Assembly (NCBI GenBank): GCA_006538405.1 | Contig: BJKQ01000001.1 | Span: 3,782,001 to 3,846,000, forward strand | Direction of reading: 5' to 3' | From: Hansfordia pulvinata | Lineage: Eukaryota; Ascomycota; Sordariomycetes; Xylariales | DNA: 64,000 nucleotides | Shown: positions 45,993 to 57,903 of the stretch, piece after piece | Layout of the letters: every line of letters begins with the position of its first letter | Numbering within the stretch: position 1 is the stretch's first letter | Made by a program: the position numbers and the translations under genes | The notes under the pieces: generated by a model | Told to the model about the DNA's origin: nothing | What the model saw: the letters and a program-made list of their open reading frames with translations, nothing else | Databases searched by the model: none

Positions 45993-47137
45993 TGTCCGCC
46001 GCGGCAGCGGACTTGGGCGTTACAAGAGGCTTCCAATACATTGCCTGGCATTCATGCCGATTTTGGCCCTCCGGACCCCCTCCATTTAATTTGGTTTGAC
46101 CGCACGAGGCTCACAATTGAACACGAGTTCGGCTGCATTTGGAGTTTTGTTGGGCGGTGGTCCATATCCCAAGTTTGGGCTCTTTAATGTCGGCCATGGT
46201 GCGGAAACGATTGTATTATCTGGTCTAGTGAATCCACGGAGAGGAAGCTTGTTATTAGCCGTTTCGCGCTCCCTCTCCATGTCTGAAATAGCAGAACACT
46301 TGGCTCTGTTGGCGAATGGGACGAGAAGTTAAGGGGCGTCTTCACGATTTTCAGACTAGGAACGTACTGTATAGGAATTCACGATCACCTGAACCCTGTC
46401 CAATGCGCCAGCCCGCCTGTAATCATCACAGATAAGCACTTGGTTGATAGGCAGACGGCACGACAGCCATGGCAAGCACCCTTGTGTCAACCCACACCTC
46501 GGCGCTCTTCGCCCTTGGTCCGGCCTGGAGCATGCTCCCCCCCCCCTCAATCCGCACCAGTCGAACTATCACCTTGCCCTTCTTTGCTTGGTTCGGTAGT
46601 CAATCACTTTGGAAACACCAGTTGACCGTGACGAAAATCACGTCAAGCCTGGCGTTCCAAACATTCGTGTGATCACCGTATTTGACCCAGATTGGTACCC
46701 GGCCATGGTAAACAATTTTGAGTTTCATCATTCAGGGCACATTGGGAATGATATGATTGAGGATCAGCGAGAGAGACAGATGAAGTCCGTGAAAAGTATT
46801 AATTCTATGTTCTGATGCCTGCGGCTTGCTGGCTGATCTAGTGAGATCTAAACTTGCTTTGCTCTCTTTTCGACACTCTTAACTCCGTTGAACCAAAACA
46901 TATTCTGCCCTACCGCACCAACAATGCCCTAAGCAACTGGGCAGCAGGCATTGATCACTGCCCCAAGTGCGACTTGGGCATGATATCCATTCAGCAGATC
47001 TGATGCGAGCGGCGACATTTGCCAAGCTTAAGCAAATGGTCCACAATGTTTGTGCCAAGAGACATCGCACTCGCCCGCCCGTCACGAGCCTGCGCGAACG
47101 GGACGCGTCTGTTCCTCATCTCGTCGATCATACTGCT
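45993..47137. other. Convergent intergenic spacer
   Basis: Between the stops of the large nuclear protein and the desaturase. It contains a ten-base C run near 46537-46546 and no supportable gene. It probably includes both 3' UTRs. Confidence 0.5.
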
Positions 47138-48583
47138 TTACTGAGGGCTCAGCTTCATGGGCTTGGTTCCGAGGCCGTTTGAGTTGCGGAAGAACAAGAC
47201 ACCCTTGCCCTCGCCCTCAGCTCCCTCGCTGGGCTCAACCCACTGGCACATGCGGGCACTGCGGTACATGGCTGCGAGGAAGCCAAGCGAGCCACCCTCA
47301 ACGTCAGAGCGGTAGTGACGGCCCATGACCTTCTTGATGGCCTCAGTGGCCTCGTCGGCGTTGTAGAAGGGGATGGTGGAGACGTAGTGGTGCAGAACGT
47401 GGGTCTCGATGATGCCGTGGAGGAGCTGACGACCAATGAAGCCGAACTCGCGGTCGATGGTGGCGGCGGCGCCACGGACGTAGTTCCACGACTCGGGCTG
47501 GTAGTGGGGAAGCGTAGGGTCGGTGTGCTGCAGGAAGGTGATGGCAACGAGCCAGTGGTTGACCCAGAGGTAGGGGATGAAGTACCAGACCAGCATGTTG
47601 GTCCAGCCGAAGTTGTTGCCGAGAACCGTGAGCACGCTGGCAGTGATGGCAATGCCGAGGTCACTCAGGAGGATAAGCTTGGCGTCCTTGGCCTCGTAGA
47701 GAGGGCTAGAGGGGTTGAAGTGGTTGACACCCTTGAGGAACCCGTTGAACTTGCCCTTGCCGCGCCCCTCACGCTGACGCTCGTGGCAGTTGTGGCCAGT
47801 GATGTTGGTCATGAGGTAGTTGGGCCAGCCGATGAGCTGCTGACCGATCAGCATGCCCAGGGTGGCAATGGGGGTCTCGTCAACCAGCTCGCCGAGCTCG
47901 TGAACAAGCTTTCCGACGCGGCTGGCTCTCTCCTGGCGAGTCTTGGGGACGAAGACCATGTCACGCTCCATGTGGCCCGTGGCCTTGTGGTGCTTGCCGT
48001 GGGAAATCTTCCAGCTGAAGTAGGGGACGAGGAGGGCAGAGTGGCAGATCCAACCGACAGTGTCGTTGAGGACCTTGGAGGTGCTGAAAGATTGGTGGCC
48101 ACACTCGTGGGCAAGGACCCAGAGACCAGTGCCGAACAGGCCCTGGATGACAGTGTACAGAGCCCAGAGACCGGCCCGAGCGGGGGTAGAGGGCACATTC
48201 TCGGGAGTGACATAGGTGTGGAAGAGGTAGAAGGTGGTGGCCAGGCTGGCAATGTCACGGAAGACATAGTACAAGCCAGTGGCGCCAGAGCGCTCGAAGC
48301 AGTGCTTGGGGATGGCGTCGTGGATGTCCTTGATGGTGTAGTCGGGCACCTGGAACTCGTTTCCGTACGTGTCGATGAGCTTGCCGTGGGTGGGCTTAGC
48401 GGGCGAATCGTCCATTTCCGACATGGAGGAGAGCGAGGTCGAAGAGGCGGAGGCCCGGGGGGAGTCGACGGGCGAGCCAATGGCGGTCGAGGGCGACGTG
48501 TCCGTCTCGGCCGTGGTGGAGGTGATGGTGCGGCGCAGGGCCGGGTGCTGGCGCGCAGCGCCAGAGGCAGTAGCGGAGGCCAT
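47138..48583 (-). CDS. Delta-12 (oleate to linoleate) fatty acid desaturase
   Basis: This intronless 481-residue membrane di-iron enzyme of the ER introduces the second double bond of oleoyl lipids to make linoleate. All three histidine boxes are present: HECGH (about 158-162), HGKHH (about 194-198) and HVLHH (about 393-397). Around them lie four or more hydrophobic segments, including LYTVIQGLFGTGLWVLA and LILLSDLGIAITASVLTVL. The first box HECGH and the spacing fit the delta-12/omega-6 group; delta-15 activity cannot be excluded. A Ser/Thr/Pro-rich N-terminal 60 residues are typical of fungal oleate desaturases. The ATG at 48583 follows a short leader. No retention signal is obvious at the C-terminus. 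No frame break was seen. Confidence 0.95.
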   Translation of the reverse strand: MASATASGAARQHPALRRTITSTTAETDTSPSTAIGSPVDSPRASASSTSLSSMSEMDDSPAKPTHGKLIDTYGNEFQVPDYTIKDIHDAIPKHCFERSGATGLYYVFRDIASLATTFYLFHTYVTPENVPSTPARAGLWALYTVIQGLFGTGLWVLAHECGHQSFSTSKVLNDTVGWICHSALLVPYFSWKISHGKHHKATGHMERDMVFVPKTRQERASRVGKLVHELGELVDETPIATLGMLIGQQLIGWPNYLMTNITGHNCHERQREGRGKGKFNGFLKGVNHFNPSSPLYEAKDAKLILLSDLGIAITASVLTVLGNNFGWTNMLVWYFIPYLWVNHWLVAITFLQHTDPTLPHYQPESWNYVRGAAATIDREFGFIGRQLLHGIIETHVLHHYVSTIPFYNADEATEAIKKVMGRHYRSDVEGGSLGFLAAMYRSARMCQWVEPSEGAEGEGKGVLFFRNSNGLGTKPMKLSPQ

Positions 48584-51276
48584 TGTGATGCGAGGACGAG
48601 GTATGGTTTGTCGTGGAGGAAAGGCGGCAGAAGGCGTCAGAGAGCTCTGGTCTCTTGCAAATCAAAGCAGAGCCGGGCAGGGGGGGAACCCGGGTCGTAT
48701 TAAGGTGAGAGGTCGAGCTGGGAAACGCTGACCGGAGACAACCCAAAATAAAGCAGAGCCTGGTCTATTGTCTCGTCTGAATGGGTATTGACTCGACTAG
48801 CCACGGGAGGGTCTGGAAGGGAGCAGAGGGAGAGGAACGAAGAGAGGGTGGAGGAGGAGGGAGGCAGTCTTAATAGGAGGACGAGGGCGGCAATAGGGAA
48901 AGGAGGGCGAGGCCGGGAGAAAAAGGAAAATCACGTCTCGAGCCCGAACACAGGCCGGGGCGAGAGGCAAGAGGGAGCCGTGCAGGGCTCCAAGTACATG
49001 GATACCTTAGCTTGCCAGGGGTATCTGTACCCGGGGGCGAGCGTTGGCCGCAGGGTCCTGGGGCCAGCCCCGGTCCAGGGTTCCCGTACTCATACCTTCA
49101 AGAACGCTTCCTCGTGGGAGAGTCTCAGTATCGGGTACTTTGGCGGTGGCCGGGGAGCGAGGTACGAGTGGGTACAATCATTCCAGTAAGTAGAGCCAGA
49201 GGCATTGGGGCAGTCGCGGCACTGGAAACACCACCTGCAGGGTGGAGGCAGCATGGATGTGAGTACTGGCACGAGTACTGGACCGGGCTGCGCGCCCGTC
49301 CGCCCGCCTCCAGTGCCACTGGTGGTGTGGGCGTGGTGGTCTCCAGTTGGAAGTGTGCGCATCGCAGTTTCCCAGCTCCACCGGGCGCGAACACATGCAA
49401 TTGCTGAAGCCGATGAAAAATTAAACCGGGCCCAGGGTTTTCCTCCGTGCTCGCACGTGCCAAGGCCCCAAGGGCAACCAGACGAAATCCATCCATGTCC
49501 GGGAGTATTCGGCTGGTACCTGCGCATGGGGTCAGCACCAGACCAGGCCGCCCGCCCCCTTTTTCTCGTTGCTACCTCTCAACTCTGACTGCATTAGATA
49601 CTCGCAGAGTGCAAGTAGTTGAAAGCACAGGGTCGGTAGTCTCACTGCTGGGACCCCCTGGATGACATCCAATGGAGTCTGATTTCTATTCTCGCAGCTG
49701 CGTGTTCTGATTCTTTCGTGCTTTCATGTCGAGATCCTGTTATCGGGACGGGGGTGCAGCCAGCGCCACAGAAACGGTCCACAGCAAATGTAGGTACCGT
49801 CCGTGGAAGTGGGTGTCCTTGTATCTTGTATCTAATCGATCCAGAGGCGACCAAATCCAGGGGTCCATCCGATGGACGGACGTTGCGCGCGCAGGTACCT
49901 TCAAGGGCACAGCCAGCAGAGAGCTACGAGTCAGGTACCTGCAGATGCTCCCAGGCTGGGGTGATTTGCCACGAAAGCGCCCTTTGTGCTGCAGCACAGA
50001 GGCAACAACACAACACTGGACATTATCATTATTCCTCTCTACTCGTTCCTCTGCTGCCATGACTTGTTTCCATGCTTGGTGCCGGCTCCATCACATTAAT
50101 GGAGACGAGGCTTCCATTGGTGCTGATCGTGCGGGACACACCTGCATTGATGCGTTCAAGCTGGCATTGATGGGATTGCGAGTGTCACCAGCCATGTCAC
50201 GGGCCCCATGTGAATCAACCACGGCCGTGATGCGTGTGCCAACGCCGGGTTCCATGGTTGTCTGACCCGTGCACGCCGTGCCCCCCCGTGCCACCGGAAA
50301 GGGCGTCTTGCGGGGCACAAGTTGCTTTCCCGAGGTGCTCATCGGTTTCTCGTCACGCTTAGGTTGTGCCTGCCATACCGTAGCATAGACGGTACACTCG
50401 TAGAAGTATCCATGGTCCCCGCCACGCCCGCCTTGTAACCCCTCCGTCCGTCCCCAACCCCAGCAACCCTCGGGCCACCGAGTCCCTAAGCCAGTCGGGC
50501 TAGCCCCCTCGGGAATCCCCGCGATCTTCCAAATCCAACAACCTACACAGCATCACACTCGGCTCGATGGGTTCCAGCCCCCTGCCGCGCCCCTCCCATG
50601 GAACCACGACAGCTCCACGGGTACTGGAGGTAAGTAGGTGAACGCGCGTGGCGCCCTCGGCAGCGCCGACCGCTACATGCTCAGATGTCTGTCTGCCGAG
50701 GGAGTCGGTCCCCGCTGACGCTTGCAGATCAAGGGAGTTCGCTATCCTGTAGCGGGCGGTGAGGGCGTGGAAGGGTGGTAGGGTCGCGCGAACGGCCGCA
50801 CCAATCAACTTACATGCCTGCAGCCCTTGGCCCTCTGCGCTCGCCCGATGTAGCCCGACAAAATCTTTCTGATGCCGCAGTAGCTTGAACGGCGCCGTCG
50901 AGTGGACGCACTTTTCAGCCAGCCTGCAACCGTCTTCACCTACCCTGCTGGGACGACGATCCGCAGAGGCAGCCCATGGCGACGGGCTGGTGAAAGAGAT
51001 GGTGGATACGAGTATGCAACCTCGTGCGTCTTTATCATGGCTGCCTCACTACTCGTACGTCGGCACACCCGAGCGAGCGAGAAGCTGCCCCTCTTTCTGC
51101 TCGCCAAGGTCCCTATAGTCAGACAGCGCCCTCGTGGGGCCTCTCTGAATGACAACGCGCAGCCCGCCATTCGACGGACAGAATGGGGCACTGAACCGTC
51201 GCGCCGCACTGGTAATCACTTGCATCAGCGGCCGTCTCCCATCCGGTAAGTCTCATACATGCATACATACAGAGGC

Positions 51277-51296
51277 GGGGGGGGGGGGGGGGGGGG
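51277..51296 (+). repeat. Poly-G tract (20 G)
   Basis: An uninterrupted run of 20 G on the plus strand in non-coding DNA, just after a CATA repeat. Confidence 0.9.
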
Positions 51297-51723
51297 TGCA
51301 AGACGGCAGCCAGCACACTGCTACTCGTACACTTGGCCAAGGGGGTTAGCACATGAGCGGCGAGATGCCGCCCCAACACGCTCACGGTGTGATGGATGGA
51401 ACGATGGCTAAATCATCTGAGACAGGCATCTCGGGGCCTCAACATCTGCACGACCTGCGCTCGTCTGATTCGGCACTTTGCTCGTCGCTGGTCTCACGTC
51501 AACGCCCATCCCTCTCAGCTGAGCAGGCTTTGGCCATGGTAGCCCGCCTGCCGACGTCACGGGTCGTTCGTCGTCGGCGCTGACCAGCATTGATCTCCGG
51601 CGCTGAGCCCACCTACTCAGTCATCACATGTGTCTCGACGGAGTAATCGCAGACTTTCTGCCGCTGCCACGGTTGTGCAACCACACCACCGGGGGAGGGC
51701 TTATTATTACAGATACTCGTACA

Positions 51724-51737
51724 TACGAGTACTCGTA
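51724..51737. repeat. 14-bp palindrome TACGAGTACTCGTA
   Basis: A perfect palindrome made of two overlapping inverted copies of the dispersed octamer. Another copy, TACTCGTA, lies eight bases upstream. Confidence 0.9.
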
Positions 51738-54394
51738 GGGCGGCTTGCCAGATAGAGGCTTCCCTGGGATTTCCTCTTTGGTTCTGGCTGCCCCAAGCCA
51801 AAAAGTTGCCTCCATGCAGCCGGCGACGTGGGCGACATGCCATTGGCCAATGCCTCGCAAGCGCGGCCAGTAGGGTTTAGAGGCCGACGGGGATGCGGCG
51901 AGCAAAGCAGGGGAGACTGGGGCATAGGGGCCAAGGCCACCAAATCGGCATGGGCCAAGCGTGGCAGCAGGAGGCGTGGCGTGGCACTCGTCAGGGGCAA
52001 GAGATCTGCAATTGCGCCCACAGCGTCACTGCATCTGCCTCCACGGGAGTACCCACGGGCATCAGAAGACACCACCATCACTGCTCGCCGGCTGCGATAG
52101 GTGTCGACCCGAGATCTGGGAGATCTGGAGCGGTGCCATCAAGCGGAAGGAGACCAGCTACACCTGCGAAGCATCAGTAGGTGGTAGGTAGGTACCTACG
52201 GGTGCAGATCGGTACATTCAGATGTTGCCCTGTCTGCCAGAACAGAACTCATCAATGCGGGTTCCCAGATACCTATGGTATGTCAGCTAAGTACCCTTTG
52301 CTGAGCAAAGCCAGCCGCACACGTACCTTCTCGCTCGGCTTCGGCCAGTGGGCCACCCTGCAACGGGGAAGTAGGTACTCGGCTGCGTTGCGATACGTCT
52401 AGCGAGATACTTTCACAGTACTCTACCGGGGCTTCTCCACCAAGCACATCCATCTAGGTCTCGAATTTTCTGGCCTCGTTTCTGTTGGGGTGGACCGCTT
52501 CCCAATTCATCAAATTGTTGAGAAGCCCTCCTCCCTCTGGCCTCCATCTCACCCATCGATGTCGCCCTCGACCTACCAGCGCCAAGGCCCGACATTGAAC
52601 CACGGCACCGCGCCCCCTATTACTCGTAGCTGCTGTGCCCACGACTACGGAGGACTCGTGCGGTTGCTTACTCGTACGCCGTGAACGTACAGACGAGACG
52701 GCAAATCTTCCCAATTCGACCAGACAGCGTCGCAAAACTTACCAGGCTGTCATCCGTGGGCCCCCTCCGTGCCCTCTCGCCTCCTCCTAGAGCAAGCCCC
52801 CTTTTTAACGAGTACAGTACTCGTACGAGTACCTACCCTCGACTCTCGTCATGTCAGATACATACTCAGGCGCCCGTCTCTTGCAGCCCCCAACCTTAAC
52901 ACGCAGTGACAGCTGGGAACTTTATTCCCTACATAGTAAGTTAGGTACCACAATCTCAGTATGACCTCCGAATCTGCGCAGTGACACAACAGCCGCCGAC
53001 GGTCATCCAACATTCGTCACCCTCGTGACCCTCGTGATGGTCGGCGAGTGTCTCGCCTGCAGAAAGCTGCCGCGAACGGGGAGGGCGGCGATCGACCAAC
53101 TTTGGTGGCATCCAAACCCCTCCTCTTACGCACCCCCCCTCCCGCTCACTTTTTCCAGCACGACTCAGGCGGAAAGGAGCTATCCCGAGGCTCGCTTGGT
53201 CGGTTCCATGAATCTGCTTTGCGCCGGTGGCATCTGACAGCCCAGCACCACCCCCACGCCAACCGCGAGCGGCGAGTCGTGGCGGCATGTGAAAGTACGG
53301 GTAGAAGAGCGGCGGGGGTGGGAGGGAGAAGAAAACCATCACACCAACACCCAACCCTGCCCTGCCCAGTCCTACCTACCTACCTAGCCTACCCGTGCTG
53401 CCCCAGCCAATAGACCAGGCGTGCCTGGAAGCTTGTGACGCACGGCACACGCACACACACACAAGCACACCACCCAAATCTCGTTCGTGCGCCGTAGAGA
53501 TCCCCCGAGAGCGACCCCCCACGTGTGCGCCCGCGAATAGAAGGCGACCCCGAGCCGGGAAGACGCAAACAGGCAGGGTGGTGCGTTTTGGACTACTACG
53601 TGCAACAACCGTCTACGAGTTGTCGTGCCTTGCGGAGTATTGGGCACTCTTCCGATTATACACGGTAACACATGTTGCGGATACGGGAGGTACCTACAAC
53701 CAGAACGATCAGATAACACATCCCTTGGTAGGTACCTGGTCGGTAGGTCTGCTGCTATTGGTGCCTACTCGTACCGTGGCGGCGCGCGGCCCTACCGCCC
53801 GCTTGTCCATTGTCATCGAGAGAAAGAAGTCTACAGGCGGGACCGTTCGGCACTTTCCCCATAGAAATGCAAACTGACTTTGTGGGTTGGCGGACTATTT
53901 CGAGTGTCGGATGGTAATGCGGAGCAAGTAATGAGTACGAGTACTCGTGCTTGGACAAGCGTGACAAGCACACAGCTACTCGCCCCCCTATTGCCACGGC
54001 GCGAGCGGGCCGTCAACAAATAGTATCACCACTTACACCCGCACGGGCATTCGCAGCATCATGGACGCTCCGGCCGCCAGTATACATCCTCAACTCTAAT
54101 AAGAGAAAAAGCTATCTACCTTGCACAGAAAGGAACAAAAACAAAAGTACAGTACATGCAGTCGGAACCATAATGATGTGCGATGATGCCCACCAGATTC
54201 CTCGCTCTCCCCCAACCCCCAATGCCGGTCCCTGGCTCCCCTCGACCCACGGGCCAGGACTTCCGATCCCCTGGCTTCCGGTCTCCATCGCCTCATATGC
54301 TCAAGGCCCCGAATCTTTTTTGCCCCCATGGCATGGTCGACGTACGATGCACGTGGCACCATTGCCGACTCTCAAGGCATGACCTGTCTTCCCC

Positions 54395-56639
54395 TCACTC
54401 GGGGAATATGGTGTGCCTGCCAGTGGAACGGCGAGGCTCGCTTCGGCCACCTCTGCTGCGCTCTCTCTCCATCTCTTTCCGTTGCCGCATTTCGTTCTTC
54501 CAGCTCTGAAACTCGCGCTCCTGGTCCTCCTGGTACTTCCGCATCTTCTTCATCTTCTCCTCCATGTGGCGTATGGCCGGATCATCGTCATCACTACTGT
54601 CCCCGCCTCGAGCCCCATCATATCGCCTCGACGGTGCCGAGTCTCCCGGCGCTCGGCTGCGATCCCGCTCCGTTCTTTGCTGGCCGTTCCCATTTCTGCC
54701 CTGACGGTCTCGGTCGACAGGCCCGTGCGTCCGAGGCGCCTCTCGCCTGGTGTCTGCTTGTCGTCCCGGGGCTGGAGTCCGTCCGGGGTTCGGTACCGGA
54801 CTCCTTATCTGGTGCCGTTGGTTCTGGTCTTGTTGTAGTGGGTGGGACGTGGGTTTGTAGATTGACCTTCCCCTTCCTTCGCTACCCCTGCCAGCAGACA
54901 ACGTCTGAGGTCTGTTTCCGTTGGCTCTAGAAGAAGAAAGCGTCTGTTGTCTGTTCACGCTGTTGCTGCCAGCATTGTTGCTGCCGTCTCGACCCAGAGG
55001 TACGCGGTTGCTATCCGTCACTCGGGCTGGAGTGTGCGAGCGTGGCAGAGTCTCGGCTCCCGTTCGCAGCCGCTTGTTGCCGTTGCCGTTCGGCGACGTG
55101 TCAGCAACGTAACCATCCCCGTAGCCGAAATCTTGGTCGTGGCCCCTCTTGCGCTGGGTGCGACGCGGTGGGCTTTCGTTGTAATCGCCGCCGCCGTGAA
55201 CGGAAGGGCTTTTTTGAAAGGTGACCCGGCTTGACGCGGACCGGTTCGTCACTGTTGCAGTGGCGCTGCTGCGGTCTGCGTCGCGCGAGTCTGCAGTCCT
55301 GGGTGCTGGAGTTTTGCGTCCCTGGTGGACAGTGGCACCAGGCCGTTGTTGCGGTGCTCCCCGACGTTCATTACCGTTCTGTCCGCCCATCGCCCGAGGC
55401 GCTCGAGGTGGCTCGGCGCCCCGGACTGCCCCGTGGTGGCTGCGTCGACCGGCCGAGGGGCTTTGGGGGAGTGTATGGTCAGAATCGGAGCGGGGGCTGC
55501 TCGTGGCCGGCGGCGTCTGAGTTTGGGCCTCGAGAGTTCCCCAGCGATGAGCGGCAAAGCCCTGTCTGAAAGGGCTGCTGGGTGGGTCGCCATGTTCGAT
55601 GATGCGGATTTGGCCTGGAAGCTGTTCAGCACTGGGTGTCTGAGTATGTCTTCTTGAAAACGCTCGCACAGAGGGCGAATCCATTGGCCTGCCGCCATCG
55701 TCATCGTCGTCGTCGGTGATGTAGGCCCGGTCGGTTCCAGTCTGCCTCGAGGTCTGCCACTCGATGCGTTCGTAGAACGCTTTCCGCACGTCGGTCGTCA
55801 AAACCATGTCTGGGAGCTCTTGCTTGTGCCTGGCAACCACAACCGAGTTCGGGGATGCTTGGCGCAGAAGGTCCAATCCTAGCACCCGCCGGAAACCCAA
55901 GTTGGCGTCGTATACCTTCTGCTGCAGTTCGCGCGCGAGCCGAGTCCAAGACCAATCCTCACAAGCTCGGCCCAAGTCACCGACAGGAGCCTGCGGTAGA
56001 TCCTCACCCTTTTCCTGCGCATCCCTGACAGCCCTGTAGTGGGTGTAGGAGACGTTGCCAACGACATACTTGACGTCCCTGGTGTCTTTCAGGGGCCTCT
56101 CATACTCCCTCTTGAACTTTCGAAGTACCGCTTCCCAGAACTTCTGCTCTTTCACCTTGGAGCACAAGGGGCTGCGAAGATAGTAACTTTTCAAGCTGTT
56201 CGCGATTGTGAGGACCAGCACTTTGTGCTCTTCACTCAGTTCGGTCAGTTTCACGGTCTCCGGCTTCTTCTTCTGTGGCGTGTCTTCTGTGCTGGAGTCG
56301 GTCGAGCTGTGACTTTGGTCCGAATAGCTTTCGTCATCATCTTCCACGGTGAATGTGGCTTTCGAATAGATGTACTACAGAGCAGGTAAGCTTCATCCGA
56401 CAGCGTGCCATTCGACGAGTCGTTGGGCCCCAACCAATCCTCGCAGGAGCAAGTGCGACTGAGTGTTGAGATTGGAGTGCCAAACTTACCTTCCCGGGCT
56501 CGTGCTTCTTTTTCTTGCTGCTCGACCGGGTTGACACAGGCGACGAGGGCCGCTCACCCTTTCGCAGTTTCTTCGAGGCATCCTTCGCCGGCGTCTTGGT
56601 CGCGGCTTTCTTGGCCGGCTTCGGTCGACTGCTGCCCAT
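54395..56639 (-). CDS. Putative nuclear protein of an unrecognised family, paralogue A
   Basis: Exon 1 is 56639-56490 and exon 2 is 56374-54395, with a 115-nt phase-0 intron (GTAAGT/CTGTAG). The product is 709 residues. The first 50 residues are lysine-rich (MGSSRPKPAKKAATKTPAKD), a likely nuclear targeting segment. Residues about 93-265 form a compact predicted-helical domain beginning LSEEHKVLVLTIANSLKSYY, with FWEAVLRKFKREY and DTRDVKYVVGNV. The remainder is disordered, rich in Arg, Gln, Gly, Asn and Pro, and ends in a charged coiled-coil stretch (HMEEKMKKMRKYQEDQEREF). The helical domain resembles that of the neighbouring minus-strand gene, so the two appear to be tandem duplicates that have diverged strongly. 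I cannot name the family. A DNA- or chromatin-related role is only a guess from composition. Confidence 0.78.
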
Positions 56640-57903
56640 GTTTGGACAATGCGGTTGAGAGGCAGTCGACGTGACTCGGTTCAATCCGTCGGGCTCGCCG
56701 TGTTTTCCTACCAAGGGGATGAGCTGGTAATATCCGAGTGCGTAGAGGGGTCAAGGCGCAGGACCGCGCACACACCGATCGATGGTGAAGTCGAGCAAGT
56801 TGCTTAGCAATTGCCGCAAGCAATGTGGGAAACAGTACCGAGATTCCCCCTCTGACGCTTTTCAGCATCGATCCGGAGGCGCGGTCGCGTCGCGCATGGT
56901 GCCCGCGGAGCAACCGCGACGAAAAGATTTTTTTTCTCCCAATTGAATATTTGGCTGTGTATCGTGCTCTGCGCCTTCCCTGCCTCTAACCAGGGCTACT
57001 GACGCCGGCCATTCTCCCGTTGCTGCGTAACTCGCTCGAAGAAATGCTTCGCATGCATGGCGAGCCGCGCCGTGTTTCCAATGTCTGGTCACTCAGGGGA
57101 TCGCATCGCCTCTTGACCACACGCGGGACTCGTTGCTGCATTCCGTGCCGTGCTGCAGGGGTGGCGAGGCCCGTCGTCTGCGAGAGAGGCGGCTGGCGAG
57201 CCCTGGACCATGACCCAGTGGCGGTGTCCTGCGCAGGCACGGCAGGCTTTGTTTTGCTTATTTGCTTTGCCCGCGTCGTCACAGTCTGGGCGCTGCGACG
57301 CCGCGCGAGGGTTGTGTTTCCGTGCTGTTGTCTGGTGAGGTCGCACGGTACGGTCGGGCGAAGTGGCCGAGTGAATAGGAGGCGAGCACAAAAGAGGACA
57401 CATCGTATTTGAGGCTGTGGGATGGCAATGGACTTTGACTCTTGCTGCCCCTCGACGTGAGAGGTCCCATGGATGAGCAGTGCAAGATTTAGTGATGTAG
57501 TCGGGAGAGTTCTAGCAGACGCCAATTGAAGGCGTGCGATCTTTTCATGATTTATTTTACCGACCTCTAAACCAAAGGCAGGAACGACCACTGGCTCGTC
57601 ACTTCCTCAGGTTTCCTTTCCGACTTGGCCCAGAGCTGCAGGATCCATTGGATGTACCTGGTTGAGGTACTCTACCTGAGGTTCCGTTTAGAATCACGCC
57701 CGACCGAGAGGGGCCCTGACGCCTTCAAAGTCTGCCGCATCCGTAGTGTGTTCTCTTATTGCATGATGAGCTCTTTCACCAAACCCGACGTTATTGAAAG
57801 CCCATATACAACTACATTGATTTGTCACAAATCTTCATACAGTCCTAGTCATCATCGTCGATTAGGTGCCCGGCGTCAGGCGTCTCCGGCAGCCACTCCG
57901 GTC
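56640..57903. other. Spacer between the tandem paralogues
   Basis: About 1.3 kb with the presumed promoter of paralogue A and the 3' flank of paralogue B. No coding sequence is supported; overlapping frames at 56986-57591 on both strands lack domains. Confidence 0.5.

Larger units (their letters stand above)
48584..54394. other. Long gene-poor region
   Basis: About 5.8 kb with no recognised coding sequence. It is dense in TACGAGT/ACTCGTA palindromes (near 51053, 51322, 51714-51737, 52622, 52671, 52810-52832, 53767 and 53934-53948), TACCTACC words (about 52180-52200 and 53371-53393), a 20-base G run (51277-51296) and a CA repeat (about 53446-53468). The first 200 bases should hold the desaturase promoter. 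Confidence 0.5.

Noticed and set aside
34480..48583. A functional cluster of IRE1, the large nuclear protein and the desaturase
   Set aside because: Orientation is mixed, spacing is large and the genes are individually conserved housekeeping types; adjacency alone is not evidence.
47315..48703. 462-codon plus-strand frame over the desaturase
   Set aside because: Mirror of the delta-12 desaturase; repetitive Val/Gly/Asp composition.
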